A program made the translations under genes and the position numbers. The notes under the pieces were generated by a model, which did no database searches, had not been told where the DNA came from, and saw only the letters and a program-made list of their open reading frames with translations. Shown here one piece after another: positions 33,419 to 43,365 of a stretch of DNA of 64,000 bases; position 1 is the stretch's first letter; every line of letters starts with the position of its first letter. This DNA is from Prorocentrum cordatum (Eukaryota > Sar > Dinophyceae > Prorocentrales > Prorocentraceae): positions 21,001-85,000 of the forward strand of contig CAUYUJ010016069.1 in the NCBI GenBank assembly GCA_963575745.1, read 5' to 3'.

Positions 33419-35446
33419 CACAAGACTTGAAGCTCGCTGCGCTTCGCTTGAAAGTCTTGGTATAGTGCATGGTGGGAGTGAGGCGTGGGCCGAAGGCGGC
33501 CGTTGGGCTGCGCAAGGAAGTGTGCGCAGGACCGAGAACTGGACGAACATCGCAAGACACGCCGGCACGAGGACGACGGGGGCGCGCGCGCGCACGCGCG
33601 CGCGCGGGTGGGCGTGCGCGTGTAGCTCACAGGAGATGAGAAGGTCGACCTCGTCCGGAGTGGCGGGCGGGTTGAGGACAGCCAGAGCGATGTGCGCATG
33701 TGGAAGGCCGCGGAGCTGGTACTCGATCACTTTGATGAGGTAACGGCGAGCCCCGCAGAAAGAATCCTTCAAGAAAGCGACGATATTCTGCAGCCGGTCG
33801 TGAAAGACGCGGACGACGATGTCGGGTCTGTCGGCGGCGTTTTGTCCGCGGTGCAGTTGACCCACAATCTCTGGCCAGTAGGGGTTGCAAGTCAACGTGA
33901 TGAAGAACGACGGCGGGCCTTTGCGTCGCGCCAGCTCCAGGGCGTCAACGCGCAGTCGGCGAAGATGGCGAGGTGATCCTGGGACGCTCGATGGTAGAAC
34001 GTACTGTTTGCCAACCGTTCCGGCCTTGGCGGGGTCGTTGGCGAGCACCTCGCAGAGCTCCTGGCGAGTGGCGCTACGCTGTCGTTGTTGATGACGGATG
34101 TGGGAGAACCTTTCGTTTTCCATGCGCGCGAACACGTTAATGAGCCACTCGTTGAGCAGCCGTCCGCAAAGGTGCATGTGGGGGAGTCGGAGCAATTGTT
34201 GGCGATACCACCACATCTGTGTCACCTTGTGGCCGGTGGCGCTGATGACGTCTGTACTCCAGCCGCGGCCGCCGAACGGGTACCACAGGGGGTAACTCAA
34301 GGGTTCGTAAAACGGGCTCAGCGGGTGCAAGTAGGACGGCGTGTCGTGGCGCTTGTATGTGAAGACGATGGACCTTTTGTTGCGGTCAGGGGTGGGGTCG
34401 ACGTCCAGTATTCCAGCCACTTCGTTGACTCCCTCGTGCCACTCCAAGATGATATTCGCGTCTGCTGCTTGTTTGGACTGGCGGGCCAAACGCTGAATCA
34501 TACGCATGTGGGCATTTCTCGGCACTATGAGCTGTTCGAGTTGTTTTGTGGTCTGCTTGTTGAGGCCGTGCGCCGCGGCGGCGACGAAGCGGTCTTGCGG
34601 ATCGTGCACCAGGTATCGCAGAGGGACCTGGTCTGCCATAGAGAATACGCGTCGGTAAATCGTCCCATGGATACGGATGTTTGCTGGCCGGCGGGCGTCT
34701 CCGAATCGAAGCTCTGTGTCCCCAGTGCTGCACTGGATTTCGTGTTGTGCGAGGGCGAAGAGGCTGTTGTACCGCCTGGGCTGCGCCGTGAAGCCAGTGT
34801 ACCGAAGCTCGTTGGTGGTGGTGTCGTACATCTTGTCTCCGCGGTCGTCTGTGAGCGGCCAATGGGAGGGGAAGATGTCGCAGAGGGGTTTGTCGGGGCA
34901 TTGGAAATAGGTGTCAAAGTTGACGAAGTACTTCCCGGCATTACAACAGAACGTTTTGGACTCCGAGTTGAACAAAAGTGCGCCGCAGTGGTCGCATTGG
35001 GTGGACATGTCCCCCAAAGAAATGGAGGCGAGGGTCGACGGTGGGCGGCCGCCGTCGGGGGCGGGCGCGGCACAGTTGAAGCAAACTGGGCCAACCCGCT
35101 TCGGGGCCCGCTGTGGAAACATGTCGGTGGGCCAGCAGACGCCGCACCTGGAGCAGACGATGTCGGTATGCTGTCTAAGTGCCCCGCTACGCTGAAGCGC
35201 GGCTCTTGTGCAGGTCAAACATTTGCGGGTACTTCGTCGCCACTGGTCCGGCGCGTACTCAGCCTGCGCGAGCTCTGTCCCGCAGCTGGCGCAGGGTCGT
35301 AGAAGTACAGGGGCATTAGCGGTGGAGCAGCACTCCTTGCATCGGGCTGTCCGAGATGAAGAGTGCAACTGCGTGGCGGAAAAGGCAGACGTGTCCAAGC
35401 ATCGGTGGCATTGCGTGCAAGTCAAGGTTGAGCGCTTCGGTGGCAT
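33092..35446 (-). CDS. Helitron replicase, truncated (zinc ribbons plus HUH domain)
   Basis: This is the N-terminal part of a Helitron Rep/helicase, a rolling-circle transposon protein. The preferred start is the ATG at 35,446 (MPPKRS), because the 60 residues upstream are low-complexity. Domains in order: three CxxC-x(about 22)-CxxC ribbons (CTQC...CKEC, CASC...CLTC, CSRC...CFNC) within the first 130 residues, reminiscent of Stc1-type ribbons; a further CDHC motif; then the Helitron-like N domain with FFITLTCNPYWPEI and the HUH motif in YQLRGLPHAHI. Homology stops near 33,630 at VDLLIS, next to a CG-rich repeat. The remaining 180 codons are repeat-derived. The catalytic tyrosines and the Pif1-type helicase are missing. 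Either this is a truncated copy, or GTGAGC at the break is a splice donor whose next exon lies outside. The preserved part has no stop or frameshift. Confidence 0.85.
33373..33422. repeat. (TA)n microsatellite
   Basis: About 20 TA units, inside the tail of the Helitron-derived open frame. Confidence 0.95.
33580..33622. repeat. CG-rich dinucleotide repeat at Helitron breakpoint
   Basis: GCGCGCGCGCACGCGCGCGC. Recognisable Helitron protein ends immediately 3' of it on the + strand map. Confidence 0.9.
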
Positions 35447-35779
35447 TTGACGGCCGTCACGCGATAAGGCTTGAGCCTGCAGCAGCGGCCGGCATGGCAG
35501 GAGGAACCATGGAGAGTGCGGGGGAGCGGCGTGGGGAGGTGGGAAGGAATGGGCAGGGGTGGCAAGAAGGGAAAGAGGAGAGCCGGTAGGCTCTGAAGAC
35601 GGTCTCGGAAGGATACGGACCACCATTTGAGTATGAAGGCTAGATGAACATGTTGGGGCGCTTGTGGTATTTTGGAGGTGGAAGTCCGTTTGGGATTCGC
35701 GGTGCGAGGTAGCGTTCGGGAGAGGCGGTTAGGAAGAGCAGGAAGGAGAGCTGGTAGGCTTTTGTGGGAGATCGGGGGT

Positions 35780-36310
35780 GGTTCGGAGTGGCACTGGGGC
35801 CTCTTGCAATATGTAGGGGGGCTTTGGGGGCCTTTACGGGGCTTCGGGGCGTTCCAGGGGACCTCTTGGGGCCTCTTGGGAGCCTTTTGGGGGCCTCTTG
35901 GGGGCTTTGGGGGGTGTTTTCAGAGCCTTCTGGAATCCTTGCAGGTGTTCTTGGGGGCCTTTGGGGGCCTCTTGGGGCCTGTTGGGGACCTTTTGGGCCT
36001 CTTTGGGGGCTGCTTGGATGCCGTATTGAGGCCGCGGAGGCTGATAGGAGGCGATCAAGTTAGAAGGCGGAAATTATCAATTTCCTATAGGTTTTTGATC
36101 GATCTCAGCCTCCCGGGGGGCTGTTCGGGGGGCGCTTGAAGCCCTTGTGGGCTCGTTGGCTGCCTATGGGGCCGTCTTGAGGTTATCTTGAGCCGTCTTG
36201 GAGCGTTTTTGGGCCGTCTCGGCAATTGCTCGAAGCCATCAAGGGGGTCTGGGGGGCCGAAGTCGAGGTCCGGGAGGCCCCCGTGGCGGTCCAGGAGGCT
36301 CCAGTGGGCC
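35780..36310. repeat. GGCCTCTTGGGG-type repeat, + orientation, block 4
   Basis: GGGGCCTCTTGGG and GGGCTTTGGGG words, with an AT-rich insert (GGAAATTATCAATTTCC) near 36,068 that resembles the palindromic insert of the 16.3 kb block. Confidence 0.7.
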
Positions 36311-36377
36311 GCCAAATCCTATTGGGGGGGGGGGGACCCTTCGGTGTCAGTTTCCTGGTGTGAGATTATTAAGATAG

Positions 36378-36474
<97 letters not shown>

Positions 36475-36645
36475 GGTGTGTGTGTGTATGCATATATGGT
36501 TGTTTATGCATGTGTGTATGTTTGCATGTAGGGATGCGTGTAGCTATGTATGTATCTATGTAGGTAGGTATGTATGTATGCATGCATGCATGCATGCATG
36601 CATGCATGTATGTATGTATGTATGTATGTATGTGTACATCTACGT
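36378..36645. repeat. (TA)n, GTATG and ATGC microsatellite cluster
   Basis: About 45 TA units (36,380-36,475), then TGTATG words and (GCAT)n/(GTAT)n at 36,560-36,635. Confidence 0.95.
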
Positions 36646-36714
36646 TTATGTGTAGAAGTATGTGTATATGTGTACACCGATGTATTACATATATCCGGCC
36701 ACTGTGACTGGGTT

Positions 36715-37300
36715 GTGCTTCGTAGGCCTCTTGGATGGATGTGCGTGGGGATGTCGTGGAGTCAGTTTGAGGCCTATTCGGGGCCACTTTGGGGCCCCTT
36801 GGGGGTTGTTTGGGGGGCCTCTCGGTGCCAACGTGGGGCCTCTTGGGGGCGTCTTGTGGCCTCCAAGTTGTATCTTGGGGCCTCTTGGGCAGGACTTGGG
36901 CCGTCTTAAGGCTCTCTTGGGCTGTCGGGAGCGCCTCGTATGCCATCTTGGGGCCCTCTTGGGCCGTCTTGGAGCCCTCTTGGTGGCCTGTTGGGCCTTC
37001 TTGAACGCTGTGAGGCCGAAAGGTCGTATATGCTGAGCATGTCTGTTCCCCGAGCGGATTTGGAAGTTTGTTGCCTCGTGGAATGCCTTTGAGCCTCTCT
37101 CGGGGCGTCTTGGGCGCCTCTTCAGCAGTCTTCGGGCCACCCTGGGTGTCTTGGACCGATCGTTCGGCGATTCGAGGCCCTCATAGACAGTCTTGAGGGC
37201 CTTTTGGTGCCATCTTGGCCGGCTTGGAGCCCTCTTGGGCCCGACAAGGCCACGCGGCAAGATGCGACGGGGCCCAGGGGGCACGCGACAAACCCTTAGA
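36715..37300. repeat. GGCCTCTTGGGG-type repeat, + orientation, block 5
   Basis: GGGGCCTCTTGGGGGC and GGGCCGTCTTGG words throughout. No coding signal. Confidence 0.7.
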
Positions 37301-37600
37301 GATGTTAGAGCTGGGTGTCCAGGCCGCTGAAGCAATCCTCAGGAGTGAGGACTGAGGCTTAAGGGGTTAGGCCGAGGATCAGAGGACACTCCGACTCGTT
37401 CCTCAGGGCACGGCGTAAGCATTCACTTTCGGAGGTCCGCGCGGATTCCTTGGATCAGCTGTGGGTCCCCCTGGCGGTCCGTCCGGCGCCGCCCTTGGCG
37501 CGCTCCGCGCGCCCAGGGACGGGGGAGAAGCGCCGATCCAAAAGTCCGCACGTGCCTCCGAGAAACTACGTTTCGTACAGCGTTTTGCGCATCGATGTCA
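37301..37600. other. Unassigned sequence
   Basis: I see nothing that I can name here. Confidence 0.4.
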
Positions 37601-37895
37601 GCGCATATGTTGCTCCACCTACATTAGCACCACGTAAATAACACTACATATATTGTATTACGTAGATCGATCCTCTTTCATTGCGCAACATAGATTGCAT
37701 TACGCAGGTTGCACTACAACTATCGCATCACATATATTGTACACTATGATTAGCACATCGTAGTTTGCACAACACTAATTACCAACATAGATCTTTGCAC
37801 ATCTATTGATCCACGTGGTTGGCACCACATATATTGCACCACGTAGATTGCACCACATGGATTGCACAACCTGTATTGCACCACGTAGGTTCGCC
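37601..37895. repeat. ATTGCACCACATAGATTG-type minisatellite
   Basis: Words of 15-20 bp such as TTGCACCACGTAGATTGC recur. The same minisatellite follows the macro-repeat at 41,755-41,920 and 43,315-43,360 and hosts the second foldback element. Confidence 0.85.
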
Positions 37896-38420
37896 GATCT
37901 CAAGAAATACGATTCTATCCACCCCGAACCCCTGGGACCGTCCCTTCGCCTTTTATGAATTTGCAGTGTAGATCTGAGAATGCTTCCTCGTTCATCTCCT
38001 CCATGTAGCTAGAGAATCGGTACCGACATGCCCCGTCATCCGTTGCAGAAGGTACGATGCGCGCAGTCTCGTTTATCAAAAAAGCAAATTTTCTCAAATC
38101 CCTTGCAAAATCCTGGGACGACGTCCACACGCGCACGTCGTCGCGCATGCCAAAATCCGTCAAAACCTTGTGTTTCGAAGGGATTTCAACACCGATTGCC
38201 CCGAACACATCTGAACAGGCACGGTTGTTCATCATGGTTTTCCGAAACGGTCAGCGCGCGCGCGATCTTGCGAACTTTTTTTTTCATAAGTGGTTTTGAA
38301 CATTGCCATCGCATGCGACCAAGCGGGCCTCTCGCGCGCGCATGTCAACATCATCTGACAGCAAGACGAAGTCCACGCGCGCGTCGTCGCTCGCGCATGC
38401 GAAGAGACTGTTTTTGTTAG

Positions 38421-38611
38421 GGTCCGGCGATAACCCGGGTTATCGGGCTTGCCCCCCCCACCCCACCCCCCCGGATAATCTAACCTTGCCCGTTGTGCAG
38501 GTCCGGGGTGGGGGGCGCGGGCATATTCAGGGCAGCCCACAGCGCGAAGGTTAGGTTGTCGGCCGGCCCCCTCCTCCACCCCCCCGCCGGGATAACCCGG
38601 GCGATCGCCGC
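38421..38611. mobile_element. Small inverted-repeat (MITE-like) element, copy B
   Basis: Left end CGGCGATAACCCGGGTTATC and right end, read inverted, CGGCGATCGCCCGGGTTATC agree at 18 of 20 positions. The left end includes a perfect 16-bp palindrome (GATAACCCGGGTTATC). The flanks both show TTAG, a possible 4-bp target duplication. C-rich subterminal tracts and the interior match copy A at 8,985-9,185. It lies inside a macro-repeat unit and separates parts that are joined in other units, which supports insertion. Confidence 0.75.
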
Positions 38612-38929
38612 TTAGAAATAACATGTATCCAAAATCAGTGACATATTTTTCAGGCGAAAGGATTTCAACATTTAGTGCCCCGAGCAGATATAAATAAACA
38701 TGGTTTCTCATCATGGCTTTTCAAACCGGTTTGCGCGCGCGCTCTTGCGAAATCGTTTTTCGCTTCGGTTTTCAACATTCCCAAAAAATGTTACCACACG
38801 GGCCTCTCGCGCGCGCATGTCGAAATCGTTTGAAATCCTTTGCGCGCGTGCTGGGGGCGCACGATCCTGGCCAAATCATCCACTGCGGGCCACTCGCGCC
38901 CGTGTGCCGCGCGCGCATGTCGAAATATT

Positions 38930-39335
38930 TCCACACGTTTCATTACCGATCCGTGGACATCATAATTTTCACTGGCGTGATCAGATCGGCGCCGTCTTTG
39001 GCCTTGCCGTTGCCACCGTCATCGTCATTTGCCGTTGTCGACGTCGCCTCAATACCGCGCCCGCCCGAGTCGCCGACTCGCATTGAAGTGCCCCCGCGTC
39101 AGCGCGGCCTGCGCGACGTGCCGGGAAAGTCCCCAGCGGTCAGCGCCACCGCGGCCGCGTCGGTCGCGCCAGACTAGCTGGCCGCTTTGCGCCCTAGCCT
39201 GCGCGTGCTGGCGCGGCCGCAGCGACGCGTCAGCCAGCGCCAGGCAGTCATCGCAATCGCCGCCATATGTGTTTTGCAAACAGAGTTGCGGGTGGGTGGA
39301 TGGAATGATTGCGAAATAAGTGGGGTTGACAACAA
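38930..39335. repeat. Macro-repeat distal module, copy 1
   Basis: A short GTC/GTT microsatellite, then GAGTCGCCGACTCGCA, CCCCAGCGGTCAGCGCCACC, and GTTTTGCAAACAGAGTTGCG. The same order occurs at 41,365-41,755 and, with a much larger microsatellite, at 42,552-43,270. Confidence 0.75.
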
Positions 39336-40079
39336 CACGTTCGGCAGGGTGTATCGTACCACGTATATTTGCTTTGCTCAAGAAGGAATTAGAGTCGACC
39401 CCCCTGGGATCATCCGTACCATTTATCATATTGCAGTTTACATGCGATGTTGCCCCGTCGTCCCTCGTAAATGTGAGCTCGTACCATCCCACCCAGGCCG
39501 GTATCGACACCCCCCGTGGTTTTTTGCACCAAATGCTATGCGCGCGCAGTCATTTGTCAAACATCACTGTTTGTTTATCAAACGTCTGCAGTTTCCAAGG
39601 ACATCTTGCAAAAGATGTGACGACGCGCGCGCCGTCGCGCGCGCATGTTGCAGTGTTTCATTTAATTTGTTTGGTATCCGTTGGGAGTTCACAATCGAGT
39701 ATCCCGAACTCGCAAAGACACGCTGTTTCGCAATAGTGTTTTCGGTCGTTATGACAAAAGCACATGCGCTCGCGCTCTTGCGAACGCTCATGGAAGCCCT
39801 AAGGTATTCTGCATGTTCATAACGTGCTACCAAATGGTCTTCGCGCGCGCATGTCGAGATCGCTCGAACTCCCTTGCGCGCGTGCTGTCGCAAGAATCGT
39901 GTCAACATATGTGCCAGAGTGCACACGCGCGCGTCGTCGCGCGCGCATCCCGCAATCCGTCAACAACCTTCGGCTTCGTTAGGAGTTCAGTACCGGATGT
40001 CCCGGAACCATATAAGAACACTTGGCTTCGCAACATCCGTTTGCAAAAAGTTCCCGCGTTTTTGCCAAATTTTAAGAAA

Positions 40080-41180
40080 CTATAGAACGTGTTCTACCGC
40101 TGCTGGCGGACATCAGGAGGGGGTCACTACCGGTTCGAACCCCCCCTCTCCGGAAAACCGCGGGGGGTCATTATAGGTATACCGGTTCGAACCCCCCCCA
40201 GTCCATCATGAAAAGGGGGGGGGTCACTGCCGGTTCGACCCCCCCCCCTCGAAAACTGGGGGGATCACTACCGGTTCGAACCCCCCCCCCTCGAAAACCG
40301 GGGGTGGGCTGCGGACAGTGGTGGGGACGGTGGTGGTGGGGACACTGGTGAGGGGACAGCGGGACAGTGGTGGGGACAGTGGGACAGTGGTGGGGGCGGT
40401 GGTGGTGGGGACAGTGGTGAGGACAATGGTGGGAACAGTGGGGACAGTGGGACAGTGGTGGGGACGGTAGTGGTGGGGACAGTGGTGTGGGGAAAGTGGG
40501 AATGTTGTGGAAACAGTGGGACAGTGGAGGGTACAGTGGTGGTGGGGACACTGGTGAAGGCGGTGGCGAGGGCGACTGTGGGACAATGGGACAGAGGTGC
40601 AGTGGGGACAGAGGTGGGGACAGTGGGGACAGTGGTGGGAACAGTGGGGCAGCTCAGTGGGACAGCGGAGGAGTCAGTGGGATAGTGGGGACAGTGGGGA
40701 TAGTCGGGCAGTGGTTGGGGCCGTGGAGAAAGTTGGGAGAGTGGAGCTGTGGTGGGAACAGTGATGGGGACAGGTGGGATAGTGCGACAGTGGTGGGGGC
40801 ACTGGTGGGGACAGTAGGGACGGTGGTGGAACACTGGTGGAGGACAGTGTCGCTGTGAACAACTGTGGGGGATGTGGCGCGGACGGTGGTAGGGACCTGG
40901 AGTCGTTTGCTGGCGGTGAGGGGGTGGGGTTCGAACCGGTAGTGACCCCCCCTCCGGTTTTCAAGGGCGGGGGGTTCGAACCGGTAGTGACCCCCCCAGT
41001 TTTCGAGGGGGGGGGGGGTAGGGGAAGGGGGGATTTTGCCGGGGGAGGGGGGGGGGGGGGGAGGGGGGGGGTCCAGCGGGGGGGGGGGTGGATTTTCGGA
41101 GATGGAAGGGAGACCCCCGGGCTCCAGAGGAAGAGGGGGGGGAATTATCCACAGTAAAGCGGCGGTGGGTCACGCTTTCT
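40080..41180. mobile_element. Foldback-like element, copy 1, with 9-bp target duplication
   Basis: Flanked by the direct repeat TTTAAGAAA (40,071-40,079 and 41,181-41,189). The termini are degenerate inverted repeats: GAACGTGTTCTACCGCTGCT at the left and, read inverted, AAAGCGTGACCCACCGCCGC at the right. Inside, four left copies of a block containing CACTACCGGTTCGAACCCCC face two right copies in inverse orientation. The centre (40,310-40,900) is a GTGGGGACAGTGGGACA minisatellite, followed on the right by a G-rich tract. No protein is encoded. An unoccupied relative of the target is present at 42,259-42,288. Confidence 0.75.
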
Positions 41181-41364
41181 TTAAGAAAACCATCGGCATT
41201 TCTGTTTCGTGGAACTCTGCCAAACGAGCCTCTCGCGCCGCATGCCGAATTCATTCGAACGCCCGTGCGCGCGTGTTGGGGGGGGGCACGGTCCGTGTTA
41301 AAAAATATCATGCGGTCCCGCGCGTCGGCCGCGCGCGCATGTCGAACTCTTTCCAACATCTCCA

Positions 41365-41755
41365 TCACGGACACGTGAACGCTGTCACCGTCGTCGGCGT
41401 GATCACTATCGGCGCCGTCATTGGCCGTACCGTCGCCGTTTTCATTGTCGTCGCCATCGCCGCTACTATCATCATCGTGTCGACCGTTGTCGACGTTGCC
41501 ATGATACTGCGACCGCCCAAGTCGCCGACTCGCAGTGAAGCGCTCGCTGGGATGTGCCCAGCGGTCAACGCCACTGCGGCCGCGCCGGTCGTTCAAATTG
41601 GCTGGCCGTTGCGCGCGCCAGCATGCGCGGGTTCGGCCGCAGAGATGCACCAGCCAACACCAAGCAATCATCGAGGTCGCCGCCGCATTGGTTTTGCAAA
41701 CCAAGTTGCGTGTGGGTGGGCGGATCGAGTGCGCGAGCAGTGGAATTGACAACGC
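41365..41755. repeat. Macro-repeat distal module, copy 2
   Basis: GTC-rich microsatellite of about 140 bp, then AAGTCGCCGACTCGCAGTGA, CCCAGCGGTCAACGCCACTG and GTTTTGCAAACCAAGTTGCG. Paralogue of 38,930-39,335. Confidence 0.75.
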
Positions 41756-42060
41756 GCTGCACATATAATTTATTCGCACCACATATATTGTTCCACGTAG
41801 ATTGTATCACATAGATAATACCTTGTTGCGTTTCATCATAACTTGCCGAACGTCAAATGCACACCGTGAATTGCGCAGTAAAGGTTGCACCACATAGATT
41901 GCACCACGTAGATTCTCTTTTCTAAACACAGAATAGACTCTACCCCTCCCCCTTGGCGGTATTTCCCCGCTTTCGGGTATGCACTATCCCAGGGGGGTCG
42001 GAATCGGCCCCCTGAGGTTCCCTTGAAAAAAAAACGATACGCGGGGACATCTTTCGTTCG
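41756..42060. repeat. ATTGCACCACATAGATTG minisatellite and linker
   Basis: GCACCACATATATTG and TTGCACCACATAGATTGCAC words (41,777-41,915) as at 37.6-37.9 kb, then a linker without recognisable content. Confidence 0.7.
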
Positions 42061-42551
42061 AACATAGGATTTTTGCACGAATCCCTTGCAACAAATTGGA
42101 CGAAGTGCGCACGCGCGCGTCGTCACGCACGCATGCCGAAATCCTACCAAAACGCTGGGTGCCGGAAGGGTTTCGCAATCGAATTTCCAACACACATGCA
42201 AAAAAAACACAGGGTTTCGCGACAGCGATTTGCTAAACAAACTTGCGCGCGAGCCTGTGCAAAATCTAAAAAGAAACCATAGTTTTTCAAGATTTTCTCA
42301 AAATGCTACCAAACGGGCTTTTCGCGCGCGCATGTCGAAATCTGTCGAACGCCCTTGCGCGTGTGTCGTCGCGGGAATCCTCTGCAACAAAAAATGGGAC
42401 GAAGTGCGGACGCGCGCGTCGTCGCGCTCGTATGCCAAAATCCTTCAAAACCCATCGGTTTCGGAAGGATTTTAACATCGTGTGTCCAAACAACCTACAA
42501 AAACACAAGGTTTCGCAACACGGATTTTCAACAAAAGCGTGCGCGCGCTTT

Positions 42552-42911
42552 CTCGCGTCGTCGTCGTCGTCGTCGCCGTCCTCACTCCTCCCGCGTCGTC
42601 GTCGTCGTCGCCTACGTCGTCCTCTGTTTTTCCTCGTGTTCGTCGTCGTCTTCCTCTTTGGCGTCGTGGCCGTTTCCGTCGTCGTTGTCGCCGTGGTCGT
42701 CCTTCGCCGTCCTTCCTCCTCCTTCGCCGTTCGCGTCGTCGCCGTCCTCCCTCCTCCCTCGTCGTTGTCGTCGTTGTCGTCGTTGTCGCCGTCGTCGTCC
42801 TCCCTCCCCCCACGTCGTCGGCTTCGTTGGCGACGTCGTCGTCGTCTTCGTCGTCGTCGGCGGCGTCGGCGTCGTCGTCTTCGTCGTCGTCGACGTCGGC
42901 GTCGTCATCGT

Positions 42912-42952
<41 letters not shown>

Positions 42953-43194
42953 GCGTCGTTGATGTCGTCGTCGTCGTCGGTGTCGTCGTCGTCGTCGGCG
43001 TCGTCATCGCCGTCGTCGTTGTCGTCGTCGTCGGCGTCGGCGTCGGCGTCGGCGTCGTCGTCGGTGTCGTCGTCGTCGTCGTCGTTGTCGGCGTCGTCGA
43101 AGTCGTTGGAGACGTCGTCGGTGTCGTCGTAGTCGTTTTCGGCGGCGTCGTCGTCGTCGTTGTCGCTGTCGTCGTCGGCGTCGCTGTCGTTACC
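42552..43194. repeat. Large (CGT)n microsatellite, macro-repeat copy 3
   Basis: About 640 bp of CGT triplets with CCT and GGC variants. It occupies the place where the other macro-repeat copies have 50-150 bp of the same triplet. Poly-Val, Arg, Ser, Asp and Thr frames here are artefacts. It is followed by ATTTTGCAAACCAAGTTGCG as in the other copies. Confidence 0.95.
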
Positions 43195-43365
43195 AAGTGC
43201 CATTTGGTACCCACCGTCACGGTCTTAAGAGATTTTGCAAACCAAGTTGCGGATGGATGGGTGGGATGTTTGCGCGAGCAGTGGAGGTGGTCAAGCGCGG
43301 TGCAGGGTAGTCAATTGCACCACATAGCTTGTTCCACATCGATTGCACCACATATGTATATATAC

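Larger units (their letters stand above)
38020..42550. repeat. Macro-repeat with CGCGCGCG(T)CG words, several units
   Basis: A unit of roughly 330-400 bp contains, in order, GACGAAGT(G/C)C(G/A)CACGCG, CGCGTCGTCGCGC, GCATGCC(A/G)AAATCC, GGTTTCG(G/A)AAGGATTT, a GCGCGCGCTCTTGCGAA segment, CTACCAAACGGGCCTCTC and GCGCGCGCATGTCGAAATC. Units or parts start near 38,050, 38,330, 38,640, 39,510, 39,910, 42,090 and 42,395. It is interrupted by elements at 38,421-38,611 and 40,080-41,180. Open frames over it change with each unit and look spurious. Confidence 0.8.

Noticed and set aside
33092-33620. C-terminal 180 codons of the Helitron frame as real protein
   Set aside because: Encoded by CG, TA and mixed low-complexity DNA with no Helitron similarity; treated as readthrough beyond the breakpoint.
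40310-40900. GTGGGGACA units as a CRISPR-like array
   Set aside because: There are no regular spacers or direct repeats of constant length, and the context is eukaryotic. It is a minisatellite.
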